A stretch of 64,000 nucleotides of DNA, taken from positions 2,976,001 through 3,040,000 of the forward strand of contig NC_060114.1 in NCBI RefSeq assembly GCF_021155765.1. Direction: 5' to 3'. Below are positions 29,556 through 41,340 of the stretch, in pieces. The translations under genes were made by a program, and so were the position numbers. Each line of letters begins with the position of its first letter. Within the stretch, counting starts at the first letter, position 1. This DNA is from Diprion similis (lineage: Eukaryota; Arthropoda; Insecta; Hymenoptera; Diprionidae). The notes under the pieces are model-generated. The model saw nothing but the letters and a program-made list of their open reading frames with translations, did not search any database and was not told where the DNA came from.

Positions 29556-30717
29556 TATGTACAGAAAATTGGACAGATACTGACACGTTCGATATTCCTA
29601 GGAATTTTTGTTGGATGAGCACCGTTTGCACTACCGGAGCAGAAAACAAAATAGAATCTGCTAGTACGAGAGATGGCGACTAGAATTTTTGCCACATAGT
29701 TAAATGGCTAAAACCGTATGAAATCGATAGATTATATGACCCTGTACCCAGAAATTCGATCTTTAAACATTTTTCGTGTCACGTCTGATCTGAGCGTATT
29801 TTCAAAAATGCAAACTAATCTGACCTGAGTGACATATAGCAAAATATGTGATTTTCAAAATGTAGTTAGATAATAGTCCTGAGATACCAAGAACGCAGTT
29901 TTCAGACACCAAAATTGTAGCGCGTAACTAGGAGACGATTTTGGAAAAACTGTGACCAAAAAACTGACTCGCAGCAAAACGTCTGAAAATCATTTTTATA
30001 GGTAAAGAATCGTCATTTGATGTGGAAAAATGAATTTTCAGACAAATATCGTGTCGCCTTACATTTTCATAACATTTCGAAAATGTCAACACATCTGACC
30101 TAAATAACACATAACAAAATGTCTGAAGTTGGTCGGAAATTATTTAATACGTTGCCCAAATGTCTAAAAAAAAAATGACATCAGACAAAGTGAATATAGC
30201 ATCTAACTAATCAGATAACCTTAGGCGACACTGCAAATGTCTGAAAACAGTATTTTTGTAATCTGGGGATCCGTGCGAATGATTTAAGACAAATGTTAAC
30301 TGTTCTGCTATGTGTTACTTGGGTCAGATTTGTTGACATTTTTGAAAATACACTCAGGTCAAACGCTACGCGCAAAGTGCCTAAAACGCAAATTTTAGTA
30401 ATAAAATAACAAACTCTATGTACATTTTCAATATCAGACACTTTGTTATGTTGCAGTCTACCAATTTTTTTTGACATAGCACGAAGATGCTACACTTAAA
30501 CACTTTTGACCGTTACTACCCACTTAGTCGGGGGTCTAGGGTCACCTAATATATCGATTTTACACGCTTTTAGCTATGTGACATGGTTTTGGTTGCTATC
30601 TCTCTTCGTACTATGCAGCGCTCGCCGGGTAATACAAACGGCGCTCATTCAACACCGTGTGTCGTAAAATTCCTAGTGACGTCGAACGTGTCAGTATCTA
30701 TCCAACTTGCTGTACAT
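29556..30717. mobile_element. 1.16-kb foldback element
   Basis: The outer arms are nearly identical: left tatgtacagaaaattggaca, then gatactgacacgttcga; right, reverse-complemented, tatgtacagcaagttggata with the same continuation. Mirrored inner blocks include ggcgactag/ggttgctatc surroundings, cacatagctaaaa, and gtattttcaaaaatg with tctgacct. The centre near 30100 also holds short direct repeats of the latter. No transposase frame. Confidence 0.7.
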
Positions 30718-30884
30718 AGATGAATGTTTTTGTTCTACTTACTTATATTCCGACTACGTAGTAAAACCTTCAATGTGATGATCTTTCTCTATAGGTTTCG
30801 ACTTCAAGTTATAACATGATTTGAAAAAATACTTTGAAAGAATCAAGATTTTTTGATGTCTTAGTCGGATTTTTATTCTAAATA

Positions 30885-31313
30885 CAGTAGTGCGTCGATT
30901 ATCCGAACTAATTGAGACCCGGGACCACTCGGATAATCGGAAATTCGGATAACCGAACAGTGTGAAAATAAAAACGCTGATTCGTTCAATCAAACAGTTG
31001 ACCTATCTTTTTATCGATTCATAATACTTTTGGCCATCATTTATAACGCTTACGAAGTAGAATACATCAGATAGAATATAATAATAAAAAACAAGTGCTA
31101 ATACTAATATTAATATTTTATAAAATATAAATATTTCCATATTTGGTTTACATTGGAAAGAAGTCAGGCGGGTATGCCGTGCAAATCTGAGCTCGCGATG
31201 TCGCGCAACAATGTATGTAACGGCCTGTTATTCGAAAAACCAGGAACTGAATAATCTTGCGGATGATTGACGTTTCGGATAACTGACGTTCGGATAATCA
31301 TATATGTATACTG
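30885..31313. mobile_element. pogo/Tigger-like non-autonomous element
   Basis: Left end TA|cagtagtgcgtcgattatcc and right end, reverse-complemented, TA|cagtatacatatatgattat with the same ccgaac continuation. CAGTA termini with TA duplication (30883-30884, 31314-31315) and the phrase gattatccgaac are typical of pogo/Tigger-type DNA transposons. Internal sequence has no DDE-domain frame. Confidence 0.6.
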
Positions 31314-32212
31314 TATTTATTTTTCAACGACCACAAAAGATTAATTACTTTACGTGTGGCTGATTTCCTTAAGATTATGTCGTTTTCTATACTTAATTAT
31401 TCCGTCAATACAATTTGATCCGATAAAATTTAAGCTACGTGAATTTCTATCAATTTTCCATAATTAATCTTTACTGACTGATTTGATTGAAAAAGTGTTT
31501 TTTTCGGTTATCATCGTTTTGGATCCAGTTTTTAACGAGGGTTTAGCAGATGGTTGTAAATCTTAACACAAATCGTATTACCCTGGGACCTCGATAACTG
31601 CAAACGCGGTGGGACTGACATCGCATCACATTTGCAGAAATCGTAATTGCGCAAGCTCCGCCTTTGCTGACAATGCGCACATGGTTGCTAACAGTGTTGC
31701 CAGACTGAAATTCTTCGCCAGATTAAATGGCGCCACAAACGTACTAGAATCGAAAATTTCGTACAAGGAATTTAATTATGATTACGTAAATGGTATACTA
31801 TTAATTATCGAAAATATTGATACTCCATACTTGTCAATAATATCCTTTATGTTTTCTAAATCATAAATCAATTAAACATATGGTACAGATCGAGGTACGA
31901 CTCACGATAACACTAAACGCATAGCAACGGTGTTTTTCTTATTAGAGATAAAAATTAAAATCCTTCAATAGTCATGTGTATTGTAGTCTTTCAGTAAAAC
32001 AGATTCTCAGTCTATCTCTCTCAAAGCTCCTATATTATTGCTTTCGCGTCTCTTTCAATATAAATGGAATACAATATATGCAGTATCGCATAGGTTTTTT
32101 TATTTGATAATTAATCAAATTATTTTTATTAATTATTATTTAAATGTCTAGTGGGTTAGCGCAGTTACAAAATTTTTTTTTAACGCAATCACGAAAACGT
32201 ACTAGATAGTAC
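31314..32212. other. No gene called, 31.3-32.2 kb
   Basis: AT-rich. The plus 85-codon frame at 31609-31866 begins beside gggacctcgataactgcaaa, which looks like the end of another DNA transposon. I find no partner end and no protein motif. Confidence 0.3.
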
Positions 32213-32508
32213 GTCACTGCCAACTCGGCACCACCAAAGATTTTCGTCTGTTTCTCGCAGGCTGACCAACTCCTTTTTAATTTCAAAAGACATAATCATC
32301 GTCGTCGATGCAATCATTTTACAGCCTTTCACAGTTTATCTGTTTGTCTGTTTCTCGCAGGCTGATCATCTCCATTTTAACTTTAAACTGTAAAACGGTG
32401 TAAAACGATTGCATCGACGACGATAATTGTCTTTTAAAATTAAAAAGTGGATGGCTAGCCTGCGAGAAACAGGCGAGAAATCTTTGATGGTGCTGAATTG
32501 GCGGTGAC
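32213..32508. mobile_element. 296-bp foldback MITE
   Basis: The left arm gtcactgccaactcggcacc is mirrored by the right arm ggtgctgaattggcggtgac. The inner blocks tgtttctcgcaggct and gtcgatgcaatc/gattgcatcgac also mirror. The arms fill almost the whole element. No ORF. Confidence 0.7.
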
Positions 32509-32654
32509 TGACTGCGAACTTTTAAAAAGTATAAGACCTAATGTCCTATGTTTACTACTTCCCCCATAGTCTGCGTAGCTTCAAGATTTATGAACAATAT
32601 CATTTGCATGATGTGGGTCTTATTGAAATTATTTTTTATGTAAGACTAATTATA

Positions 32655-33297
32655 CTGGAACCTTGACTTCGTCCACCATATTTTTGTGATTTTTTTTTTC
32701 CAGAGTACCTTGTTTATTAATATTTTTAAACTTATTGTACATTATTAAGCATTATTCTAAGAATATTGCTACATTTCCATAAAAAATATTGAAAATTCAG
32801 CTAGTGGCAGTGGTGAGAACCGAGTGACCTCAAAAAAAGTTTCCATGCGATAGTCAGGATAACTCATGATTGCTTCATCTGAAATTAAAAAACCAAAGGG
32901 ATTTCTTTAGTGCATAAATTTATCTTGAATTTGAACGAAGGAATTAAAAAAATATTCATTTTTGAACTTTTGGTGAAGGTGCAATCAAAAAAAAATCCTT
33001 CGTTCAGAAACTAGTATTTAGTATGTAAATGAAGTGTGCAAAGTTTAGGCGCAATCGGTCCGAAGGTTTTCGAGAAATTTTGACTACCGCATGGAAACTT
33101 TTTTCTAAGGTGACTCGGTTCTCACTACTACCACTGGCTGAATTTTCAAAATTTTTTAATGAAAATGTAGCAGAATATTCTTAGAATAATGCTTAATAAT
33201 GTACGAAAGTTTAAAAATATTAATAAATAAGGTACTCTATAAAAAAAATCACAAAAATATGCTTTTTTTGGTGTCTCAAACCCTCGTGCCCCCTTAA
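32655..33297. mobile_element. 640-bp foldback, TTAA at right end
   Basis: Mirrored blocks: atatttttgtgatttttttt, ttattaatatttttaaactt, gtacattattaagcattatt, then cggttctcac and gcatggaaac around a centre near 32990. The right end is cgtgcccccttaa (TTAA 33294-33297); the left terminus has lost the G-rich tip. It resembles the copies at 61.03 and 63.36 kb. Confidence 0.7.
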
Positions 33298-34235
33298 GGG
33301 TACCACGTTTTGCAATACTTTTCCCACCTCTTTAACGCGACTGTATACACATTCTACGATGCCGGATAATTTTTTTCCTACACATGCTTGGAAAGTTGAA
33401 TTTTCAAAGCTGTGAAGCATGAGTTTAGTGCCCAAGGAAGTGGCCAATTTCTGAACAGTTCAGTAAAATGACGTTGGCTCAAACGCTTAGATCAAATTCT
33501 TAATCTTACACGTTAGTGCTCACATTAGGGCTTTCTTGGCGAACGCGCACTTTCCGATAATTCAATTTTCCGCACGGACTTTACTCACCGCCAGTGACGT
33601 CATGCCGCCGAGTTCAACATGAAGTTTGCGCGTTTAGCTTCAGTTTCATGAAGCCAGGAGTATGCCTCTGAACCTCTCGATTGCTCTTAATATAAATACT
33701 TCTTTCATATTATTATATTACACTGGTTTGCTTTTCAAATCCTTACGTAACTAAACTTACCTTCACAGCTGTCCCAGGAAATAGCGTGTACCACATGTGC
33801 GGATGGGCAATTGATTTCTACGATTATCTACGATCAAAACCACGTTTTAATAGCATATTTGGCCCATTTGCGTAGTTTTCGCATAGAAATTGTCATAGAA
33901 GAACGTACTTTTTAGTTACTCTTCTAATTCTCGTAGGATATTTTCACAGAACATAATAATTTTTTTGTCGATTTTCATAAAATATGATAGTTTTTCTTGT
34001 AGATTTTCACACATCGCGTACTTTTCTGCAATGGTTTTTAGGACGCATGCACAAACAAAATTATTATTTTAAATGCAAATTTATTCGTTCAAGTAATGTT
34101 TATTATAGAAACACCTTTAATACACGTGTCAGTAAATTAGTATTTCTGAAACTTTGATGCAATTATTTGACATAAATATTAAACCGATTAATCTGTACAC
34201 CGTCCTAAAGGGTGTTTAGGCAATTGAGAGATATC
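33298..34235. other. No gene called, 33.3-34.2 kb
   Basis: The minus 75-codon frame reaching to 33447 is partly in the foldback. A CRE-like tgacgtca (33595-33602) beside catgccgccg and a short ATG frame (atgaagtttgcgcg) gives a promoter-like patch at about 33540-33660, but no gene follows that I can support. Confidence 0.3.
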
Positions 34236-35429
34236 TCTATAACTACTAATGCCGTCGAGACGAGACGAGACGAGACGAGACGAGACGAGACGAGACGAGG
34301 AATCTAAATTTCTCATCTCGTCTCGAATCAATATCGAGGCTCGAGACGAGAATTTGGAGAATTTCGAGAAATTTTGCGAGTTTCGAAAGTAAAAAAAAAA
34401 AAATGGGAATCAAAATTAGATATTAAGAGCATTTGGATACTTATTTCTTAGACACACGCACGCATACACACGTATATATGTATATATTATCCGATACAAA
34501 TGACACATAGTCCATGTGGTTTCGTTTCATCAAAGACCTCGAGTTTCTAGAGAAAGAGGATTGGATATTCACCCATCAGTCCTTTTACAGTACGTGGACT
34601 GCTGGTGCAGACCATAAAAAAATAATATTATTTTGGTTATGGACACTATTGTTTCACAGATAAAGCATTCCTTGATTCGTGAAAATATAGGCTCGGTAGA
34701 TAATTTCATTCCGCATCTTCTTCCCGAATAAACTATACTGATAATCTTTATAGTTTATAAACTATTTCCAGAAGAAGCCATTCTTGAGGGAACAAAAATT
34801 TAATGCTTTTTTCACTTCAACTTGTCATAACTTTTTTGAATATTCATATTTCTTCTTATAACTTGCACAGGATGAAAATGAATGTATTCTGCGTCTTTTA
34901 AGCCCAATTGCAATCCTCAATATCAATATCAAATACAAACAAAATGGCGATTGTTTTTTTTGAATTTTGTTAAAATCTCCTGCCGATGTTTTCAATTAAA
35001 AAAGCTGTATGACGAAAGTTTTGATTTTCATTTTGCAATTATACCAACATTTTCACAATGCCTTGAAGAAGTTTTGTGGAAATTTTTAGCTCCTTAACTT
35101 TTATTGTTTAAGAGTTTTACTTGAAAATAGTGTCGGGATGGCTCATTTGGCTCCTCATTTTTTTCAAGAATTGCGCAAAGTATATCAGCCATGCACTTTT
35201 TGGCCCCTAAAATGTGGGAATAGTAACACGTATAAAAAAAAACACACACATATAGATTTTCGAGTGTTTCTAATAATTTCAATTCCAGAACTGTTTACAA
35301 ATTCTCGAGATTCTCGACGAGAGTCGAGACAAGACAAGGAATCTGTTTTGAGATTTCTCGAAAACGAGACGAGAAATTTCTCTCGTCTCGTCGAAAAATT
35401 CTCGTCTCGACGGCATCACTGTCTATAAC
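34236..35429. mobile_element. Non-autonomous hAT-type element with 8-bp TSD
   Basis: Perfect 8-bp direct repeats tctataac flank the element (34236-34243 and 35422-35429). Termini: left tactaatgccgtcgagacga, right reverse-complemented cagtgatgccgtcgagacga; CAGTGATGCCG-type tips and 8-bp duplications are hAT hallmarks. A gagac pentanucleotide array (about 34257-34300) has grown from the left terminal repeat. The 1.18 kb interior shows no hAT transposase motif. The open frames at 34882-35428 appear non-coding. Confidence 0.8.
34257..34300. repeat. GAGAC pentanucleotide tandem array
   Basis: About eight to nine tandem gagac units inside the left terminal repeat of the hAT-type element. The right end has only one or two units, so the array expanded after insertion or in the source copy. 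Confidence 0.9.
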
Positions 35430-36121
35430 ATCTACTGCGTATTGATCTATATAATCTCTAATACTTCGTTATCATGCAATATAATTGCATGTGTAAGTGT
35501 AAGAATGTTACACTTATTGAAAAAATGGGAGACCATATCAGCCCCGAGCATTCGTGCAGCTTACATGTGATATTTAGATCCAAAAAATGCGGATTAATCT
35601 CTAATCAATTACTTAGTACCAAATATATCAGGTATAAGAAGGATATAAACAAATAATAATTCAAGAGGTAAATTATTCGTCCCTCTTATTAGCTTTTCAC
35701 AGTATTTTTATCTCGCTAAATAGATTTGTAGTATATCGGGCGATTTAAGATTTGCACGGAATATTACAACAAATTATTATCGTATAATTGTTATAGAAAA
35801 ATCTTTCCTACCATTTTTTAACCCTTTTTTCTCTTGAATTTTCGATTCGTGCAAAATTGGGATGCAAGTTTCAGAAGCAATTATTCTCTTAGTTCCGTAT
35901 TCTAAACTGGAATTAGCGAAAGAAAAAATATAATAAATAACATTTTCTTGAGGCTTATAATGAATAAATTCATTAAATAAATAAATAACTACGAATCATC
36001 CCAATTTTACAGAAATTGAAGGCAATGTGTCTACAAAAAAGTGTGTAAAAAACCTTCAATCCCGAATCCGACAAAGATTTATTCGGTAAAATACTCGCCA
36101 CGAATTCTGAAGCATCGTGTA
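35430..36121. other. No gene called, 35.4-36.1 kb
   Basis: AT-rich. Short frames at 35474-35656 (plus) and 35973-36170 (minus) have no recognisable features, and the latter runs into a MITE. Confidence 0.35.
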
Positions 36122-36481
36122 CAGGGTGATTCAATTGAAACGCCGAGAATGGGAGGAGCTTAGTTGACAAATCACTTCGTATTCCTCAGTCAATCTGGAG
36201 TGAGTCAATCGAAACTTCGAGAACGAGAGAAGCTCAGTTATGTTGATCAAAGTAAGGTTCGAAGTCTACATGTATTTAACCACTGCGAATGAGAAACAAT
36301 AATGAAGATGTAACAACAAAGGAAAGACGACAGCACAAAATGTCAACAATCAGATTCGTCTTGTCTTGCTGTCATCTCTCACTTGTTGTCATATCGTGAG
36401 TTTATTTCTCATTATAACCTTACGTTGATATCAACACAACTGAGCTCCTCCCATTCTCGGCGTTTCAATTGACTCACCCTG
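36122..36481. mobile_element. 360-bp mariner/Tc1-like MITE
   Basis: Flanked by TA dinucleotides (36120-36121, 36482-36483). Long terminal inverted repeats: left cagggtgattcaattgaaac, then gccgagaatgggaggag; right reverse-complemented cagggtgagtcaattgaaac with the same continuation. CAGGGTG tips with TA duplication fit the IS630/Tc1/mariner superfamily. A second, weaker internal copy of the motif (gagtcaatcgaaacttcgag) lies at 36193. Confidence 0.75.
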
Positions 36482-36483
36482 TA

Positions 36484-38500
36484 TATTCGAGATACAGTGC
36501 CGTCACTTTGTACTTTAATAATTCATAATAATATGCTAATTTCATAAAATTATACTATATCTAATGCTTTATTGTCGACTTCTCACCTTCGTTTGGGATA
36601 GGAAAATTTACAGACTTACCATTTATTTCACCCATAGTAGATTCACGTCATTATTCGTAAAGATGTATCGTTTCGTGCATTAAATCACGAAGAACTATTT
36701 GAGCATTGAGTAAGTGCAGAACTTTTGTAATTTGGCGGTGGATGCTTGTAGCACTTTATGACGATGTACGAAAAATTATTACCCGACTAATTCAATTTAA
36801 AATTTACGTAATTATCTGTATTAATACGTTTTTGGCTTCACTTTTTTTTAATTATCAATAGTAAACAACAGATTTTCATAATTATTTTTTGAAATTCTTA
36901 CTTTTTTACGACAAAAATCCGAAATAATGGGATTTTCCACATATTCTTTATTTTTTAGTTTATCGTCGATATTATTTTCGCCATGGATATCTGTCTCGTG
37001 TGTTTACAGCGTTCTTCTTCGCTCATGCTGTGATCATACTAGTGTTCGTGTGATTGCAGTACTCGTGTGAACGCGGTACTTTACGGCTCACGTTACAAAC
37101 TTCACACTCGTAAGAAATCACCCACTTTCCGCACTTGTGACACGATATACTATTGCTATTTTGGCAATACAGCGGTTCTGAAAAACAAACAAACGCTACT
37201 TTGAGCTGAAATATAAAACTGGATCTCGGGTCAGCTACATTTTCAAGGAATGTTTTTTCTATACCTCCAACTTGAAAAAGTATGACCTAAACTATAATCT
37301 GACTTCGTAATCGACGAATGTCCCTACTCGGCCCAATTGCTTTTAGTTTTACATCATAGCTTCAAAATCACGTTTTGGCCTCCTTCTTAAAACTATCCGG
37401 CTCCGGGTTTTTAACATTTGGCTGACATTTTTAAGATTTTTCAACTAAAAAATTAGCCTGCATCTCGTCTAGCAAATTACATTTTGCATTGTAATTAGAA
37501 AAGAATCGTTCCTAATCACAGTCTTAAGTCGCAATTTGAAAAAATTTTGATGTCAAGTTACATAATTATATTTTGCGAGCAGAAATTAAAAAATCGGTGC
37601 CAATCATAGTTGCAATGAGTCGGTAGTAAAAAATTTTCTTACGATATGTATAAGGCTGAATTATAATCAGGAAATGATTTTTTGAAAATGAAAAATTGAA
37701 AATCATTTGAATGTACATAATCGATTAGATCATGAAATTTAGCGTCATGAAATTTAGATCATAAAAATAATTTAGAAAATTATAGAGAATAGGTAGCAAA
37801 ATTTCTTTTGGTGTGGAAAATCATTTCGTACTCAGAATGATAAGCATATCGAAAAAAAATAAACATAAGATCAGCACCCTACTATAGTACTATAGTGTAG
37901 CGAGGTCAGAATATGTTTTGCGGTTCCCCAAAATATTAATGCAGAGTTAGCAATAATTTACAAAAGACAAATATTAGCCGATCCATTCAGAAATTACAAA
38001 AAGTGATTGCAGGCTGGTGTAGCGATGAAAAGTTTTGATACCGTTGATATAGGCAACGTGTATACCGACACAGACGCGACATAAATACTCACTCAAAGCC
38101 CACATTTCCTGTTGCTGCCTTACGTGCCTCTCGAGAGTTCTGGAGGAAATGCATTCAACTCTCGAACCATACGTTGGGAAAACATGCCTACACGTATCAG
38201 TAAATTCTAAAAGACGAATTTCCTGCTGTGTGATAGGGCTGTTAAGGAAGATAAGAAACTAGCTAAACGAGCACCATTCTTATCGTTTATTCTTCGTCAA
38301 ACTGAAACAAAACTTGAACGTTTCCGAAACAGTGTAAGAATTGGGAAGATTAAGTAAAATTTTAGATTGAGAAAAAAATATTTGTTCAGCTCAAACATAA
38401 AAAAATGATAAAAAAAAAATGATTCCTTTATTCATTAAAAAAAACATGAACGCGTGCGGAGGCGACGCACTATATTTTACCGCGAACAAGAACCTTAGGC
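36484..38500. other. No gene called, 36.5-38.5 kb
   Basis: AT-rich, with the dispersed-repeat partner of 13.7 kb at about 37010-37170. No frames with features are seen. Confidence 0.35.
37010..37170. repeat. Dispersed repeat, copy 2 (partner at 13.7 kb)
   Basis: Plus strand cactttccgcacttgtgaca (37127 on) and its continuation match the minus strand of 13600-13630. A gattgcagtactcgtgtgaa block upstream parallels gtacaattacagtgctcgc in the other copy. The family is unknown. Confidence 0.5.
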
Positions 38501-38684
38501 CCATGGCGTAAGGAAACAAGGTGTGCTCTAAACGGAGATGCGCAGTAACAAAGTCACGTGATGTCCGCATGTGATGTCTCACGACAATTATAGTTGAATA
38601 TAAATGACGTCATGTGCAGGCACACTATCAACAACCGAAGCGGCAGTGGATGCGCAAGAACACATCTTGTTTCCTTACACCATG
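38501..38684. mobile_element. 184-bp inverted-repeat MITE
   Basis: The left arm catggcgtaaggaaacaagg is mirrored by the right arm cttgtttccttacaccatg. A gcgca block also mirrors. The loop contains a CRE palindrome tgacgtca (38605-38612). Confidence 0.55.
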
Positions 38685-39782
38685 CTTTGACCTACCCGGC
38701 GAAAATATTATCACATATGTCTTCCTTTTCACGATGAAATTGGGTATTCGACAAGCTTCAGAGGTTTATAGATCTTTAGAGCTTACAATTAAGTCCTATA
38801 TCAATACGATCGATGGACGAAGAGCCGGAATAAACCAGTTATAATATTTCCAAAATCGTAGACATCGTTGGTTCGATCAAGAATTTTCGTCCACTCCTTT
38901 AGACTTGAAGTTTTAAGTGTATATAGATATAGAAATAGTGCCAAACGTGATGGCAATAATCACCACCGTGAGTAGAGTAGCGCTACTTGTGCGACGTCAA
39001 CTCAATATTTCACATGAGTTTACATAGGAGTATGAGAAAAATTGGTGCATTGTTAATAAACAAAGCTCATAATCATGTTGTTACTATCGTTGCCGCTTAG
39101 ATATAATTTGTAATTCTACAAAAGTAGTTATTAGGGGAGGGTGGGGCATGACGGCCCCCCTAAGCTGGTTATTACTTTTTGTGGCTCTTTACCATCAAAG
39201 TAATTTATTTTTGTTCTACTTTGAACAAATTCACCGAAATTTTACCAAATCTCTAAGGAATTTTTTTTGCTGGGGCACGACGGCCCCCCTCTAAAAATGG
39301 TAAAAAAAAATTCTGATAACAATTTTTTTTTAAACTTCCCTTTCCCCCAGGATATCGTAAATTGGCCTGATATAGCCTAAGTCGATGAATACTCTAAATT
39401 TACAATGAAAAAAAGATTTAAAAAAATTTCTGACCCAATTTCTCATAGTCATAGGTTCAGAACTAAGTAAAAATATACAAATTAGTCATTATTGTTAGAC
39501 TGCTTCAAATTGGTTTGACGAACAGCGAAGCTCTCGATGAGGCTACACGCAGAGTTAATAGTCTTGCGAAGCCTAAGTTTATGCTCATGTATAATCGGGT
39601 AAACTTGGTTTGACAATCTAGCTATAGCACCTTCGAACCAACTAGTGCTGCGATGAAACCGTCTTAAAGTAACCATGAATTTGGTCCAAAACAATTCTCT
39701 GCATTTCCATGTTATCAATGCCTATCAAAAAAGTTTTCACATAAAAATGAGTAACAAATAAATTTGTACAAAAAGTAGTGAT
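38685..39782. other. Mixed repeat; possible exon remnant at 39.48-39.74 kb
   Basis: At 39150-39290 the phrases ggggcatgacggcccccct and ggggcacgacggcccccct occur about 120 bases apart, a repeated motif of an unknown element. On the minus strand, 39482-39740 is open with one frameshift near 39655. It reads MQRIVLDQIHGYFKTV and then FEGAIARLSNQVYPIIHEHK, LRLRKTINSACSLIESFAV, which looks protein-like. I do not recognise it. Confidence 0.25.
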
Positions 39783-40526
39783 ATCCCCCCAAAAAACACT
39801 TCCGGTGCAAGAACCTTTTGCCAAGTACATTAAAAATGTGTTCTCATCCTTCATCAAAAAAGAATGAAATCATATCCTACCGCCAAGTACATGTCTGTGA
39901 ATTCACAATAAAAGTATCATTGAAACTTAGCCCTTAGCTTCCGCAACTCTCTGGAATCACACTGCTGTTACCATGGTATCGGAGTGACCCTAAACTTGTG
40001 CAACTATACAAATGATAATTAAGTATGAATAAAAAACAAAATAACTCATACATTGGTAAAAATTCAGAAAAAACTTTAATTAGTAAGTAGTACTGGGCAG
40101 ACCTTTTTAGAAAAAGGCCTTCAGGAATAAATCAAATTTTATCATTATCGTTTCATGTATGTATCGTGCTTTGAAAAAACCTGCCAAGTACCACTTACTA
40201 ATTAAATTTTTATTCTGAATTTTTTGAATTCATATTTAATTATCTTTTTTTTTTTGATATTTCATTATCATCTGTTTTTTACTCATATTTAATTATCCTT
40301 TCTAGTTGGATAAGTTTAGGGTCAGTCTGATCCCATTGTGACACCAGTGTGATTCTAGAAGGACGTTGAAGCTAAGGGTTAAGTTTCAATCATGCTTTTA
40401 TCGTCATTTAACAGACATGTACTTGGCGGTAGGATATGATTTCAATCATTTTTGATAAAGGATAAGAACACATTTTTAATGTACTTGGTGAAAGGTCTTG
40501 CACCAGAGGTGCTTTGTTGGGGGGAT
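39783..40526. mobile_element. 744-bp foldback inserted in LINE endonuclease
   Basis: The left arm atccccccaaaaaacacttc is mirrored by the right arm, reverse-complemented aatccccccaacaaagcacc. Shared inner blocks: ccaagtacattaaaaatgtg, catatcctaccgccaagtac, ttcaatgatac-like, aacccttagc, and ctaattaaa near the centre. The right edge abuts the LINE endonuclease frame, so this is an insertion into that LINE. Confidence 0.7.
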
Positions 40527-41340
40527 TTCTGATCCTCGTTATCCCGGGCCCACTTGCTTTCTGTGCCAATTCTGGTGTTGACCCCCCCCCCCCCCCCCCC
40601 CCCCCCCCAATTAGCGTGTTGGTTTCCTCGCCTCATTCGAGTTTTTCTCCCATGTCTTTTGCCATTTCTTTCACGTCCTTACTATAGACCGTGAAAATTC
40701 TCCATATTTCTTTGTCATGCTTGATCCTTCTTTCTTCTACTCCGTTCACGTCTCCCTGCGCTTCTACCACGCAGACTTGGATTTTAACTCCCGTCAGGAT
40801 TCCACCTTTCACTCTTCCTTTGTGCTTTTTTCGAGTCGCTGGCGTGCATTTCCACGTGAAGGCCTCCAGCAGGTTGTTCTTGAGCTTTGGCTACTGTTGT
40901 TACTCAATCCATATTTCGGCTCCGACTATGTCGTACCCTTCTAGATATTCCCAGAATTGCCGATCGTTCATCTAGACTTTCGCTACGTTCCCGAAGCCTA
41001 TTCTGAAATTTCTTCCTTTTTTTACTGGTTTCTTTCCGTTTAATTTGCTTCGTTATACCTTTTTCTGCGTGGGCTATTCTCCGCTTCCTGAATTCCAGGG
41101 TGGGTGACGGCGAGTTGGCGTCGGTGCGCTCTAGGTTCGTCCTGATCTTGTTCCCCCACGCCTTCGTCCTCTGTCTCCTGCTGATGAGTTTCCCAGCGCC
41201 GACTGTTGAGCTCTTAGGGCAAATTTTTCTTCATTACGGTATTTATTTTTGTGGTAACGCTAAGCCCTCGCTTCGCTCGCTGCCGAGGTCTCGGCGCTAC
41301 GCGCCTCACTATTTCCTTATACATTGTCTATTAGACAGGT
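40527..41340 (-). pseudogene. LINE endonuclease domain, decayed
   Basis: The minus strand reads FWEYLEGYDIVGAEIW, then FTWKCTPATRKKHKGRVKGG, later EIWRIFTVYSKDVKEMAKDM and TNTLIGG, then after a homopolymer VNTRIGTESKWARDN. This is the order of an apurinic-type LINE endonuclease: a short helix, DIVGLTETW (Glu here followed by Ile in place of Thr), and the GGDFNxRIG catalytic Asp/Asn motif. The GGDF codons are replaced by a run of 27 C on the plus strand. Several stops are present. The upstream part to 41340 is Arg/Lys-rich linker. Confidence 0.65.
40582..40608. repeat. Poly-C tract (27) in endonuclease motif
   Basis: An uninterrupted C run (G on the LINE sense strand) exactly where the GGDFN motif should be. 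It probably expanded from the Gly-Gly codons; its length may be inexact. Confidence 0.85.

Noticed and set aside
34256..34310. Regular gagac repeats considered as a CRISPR-like array
   Set aside because: Pentanucleotide tandem repeat with no spacers, inside a hAT-type terminal repeat in a eukaryotic genome.
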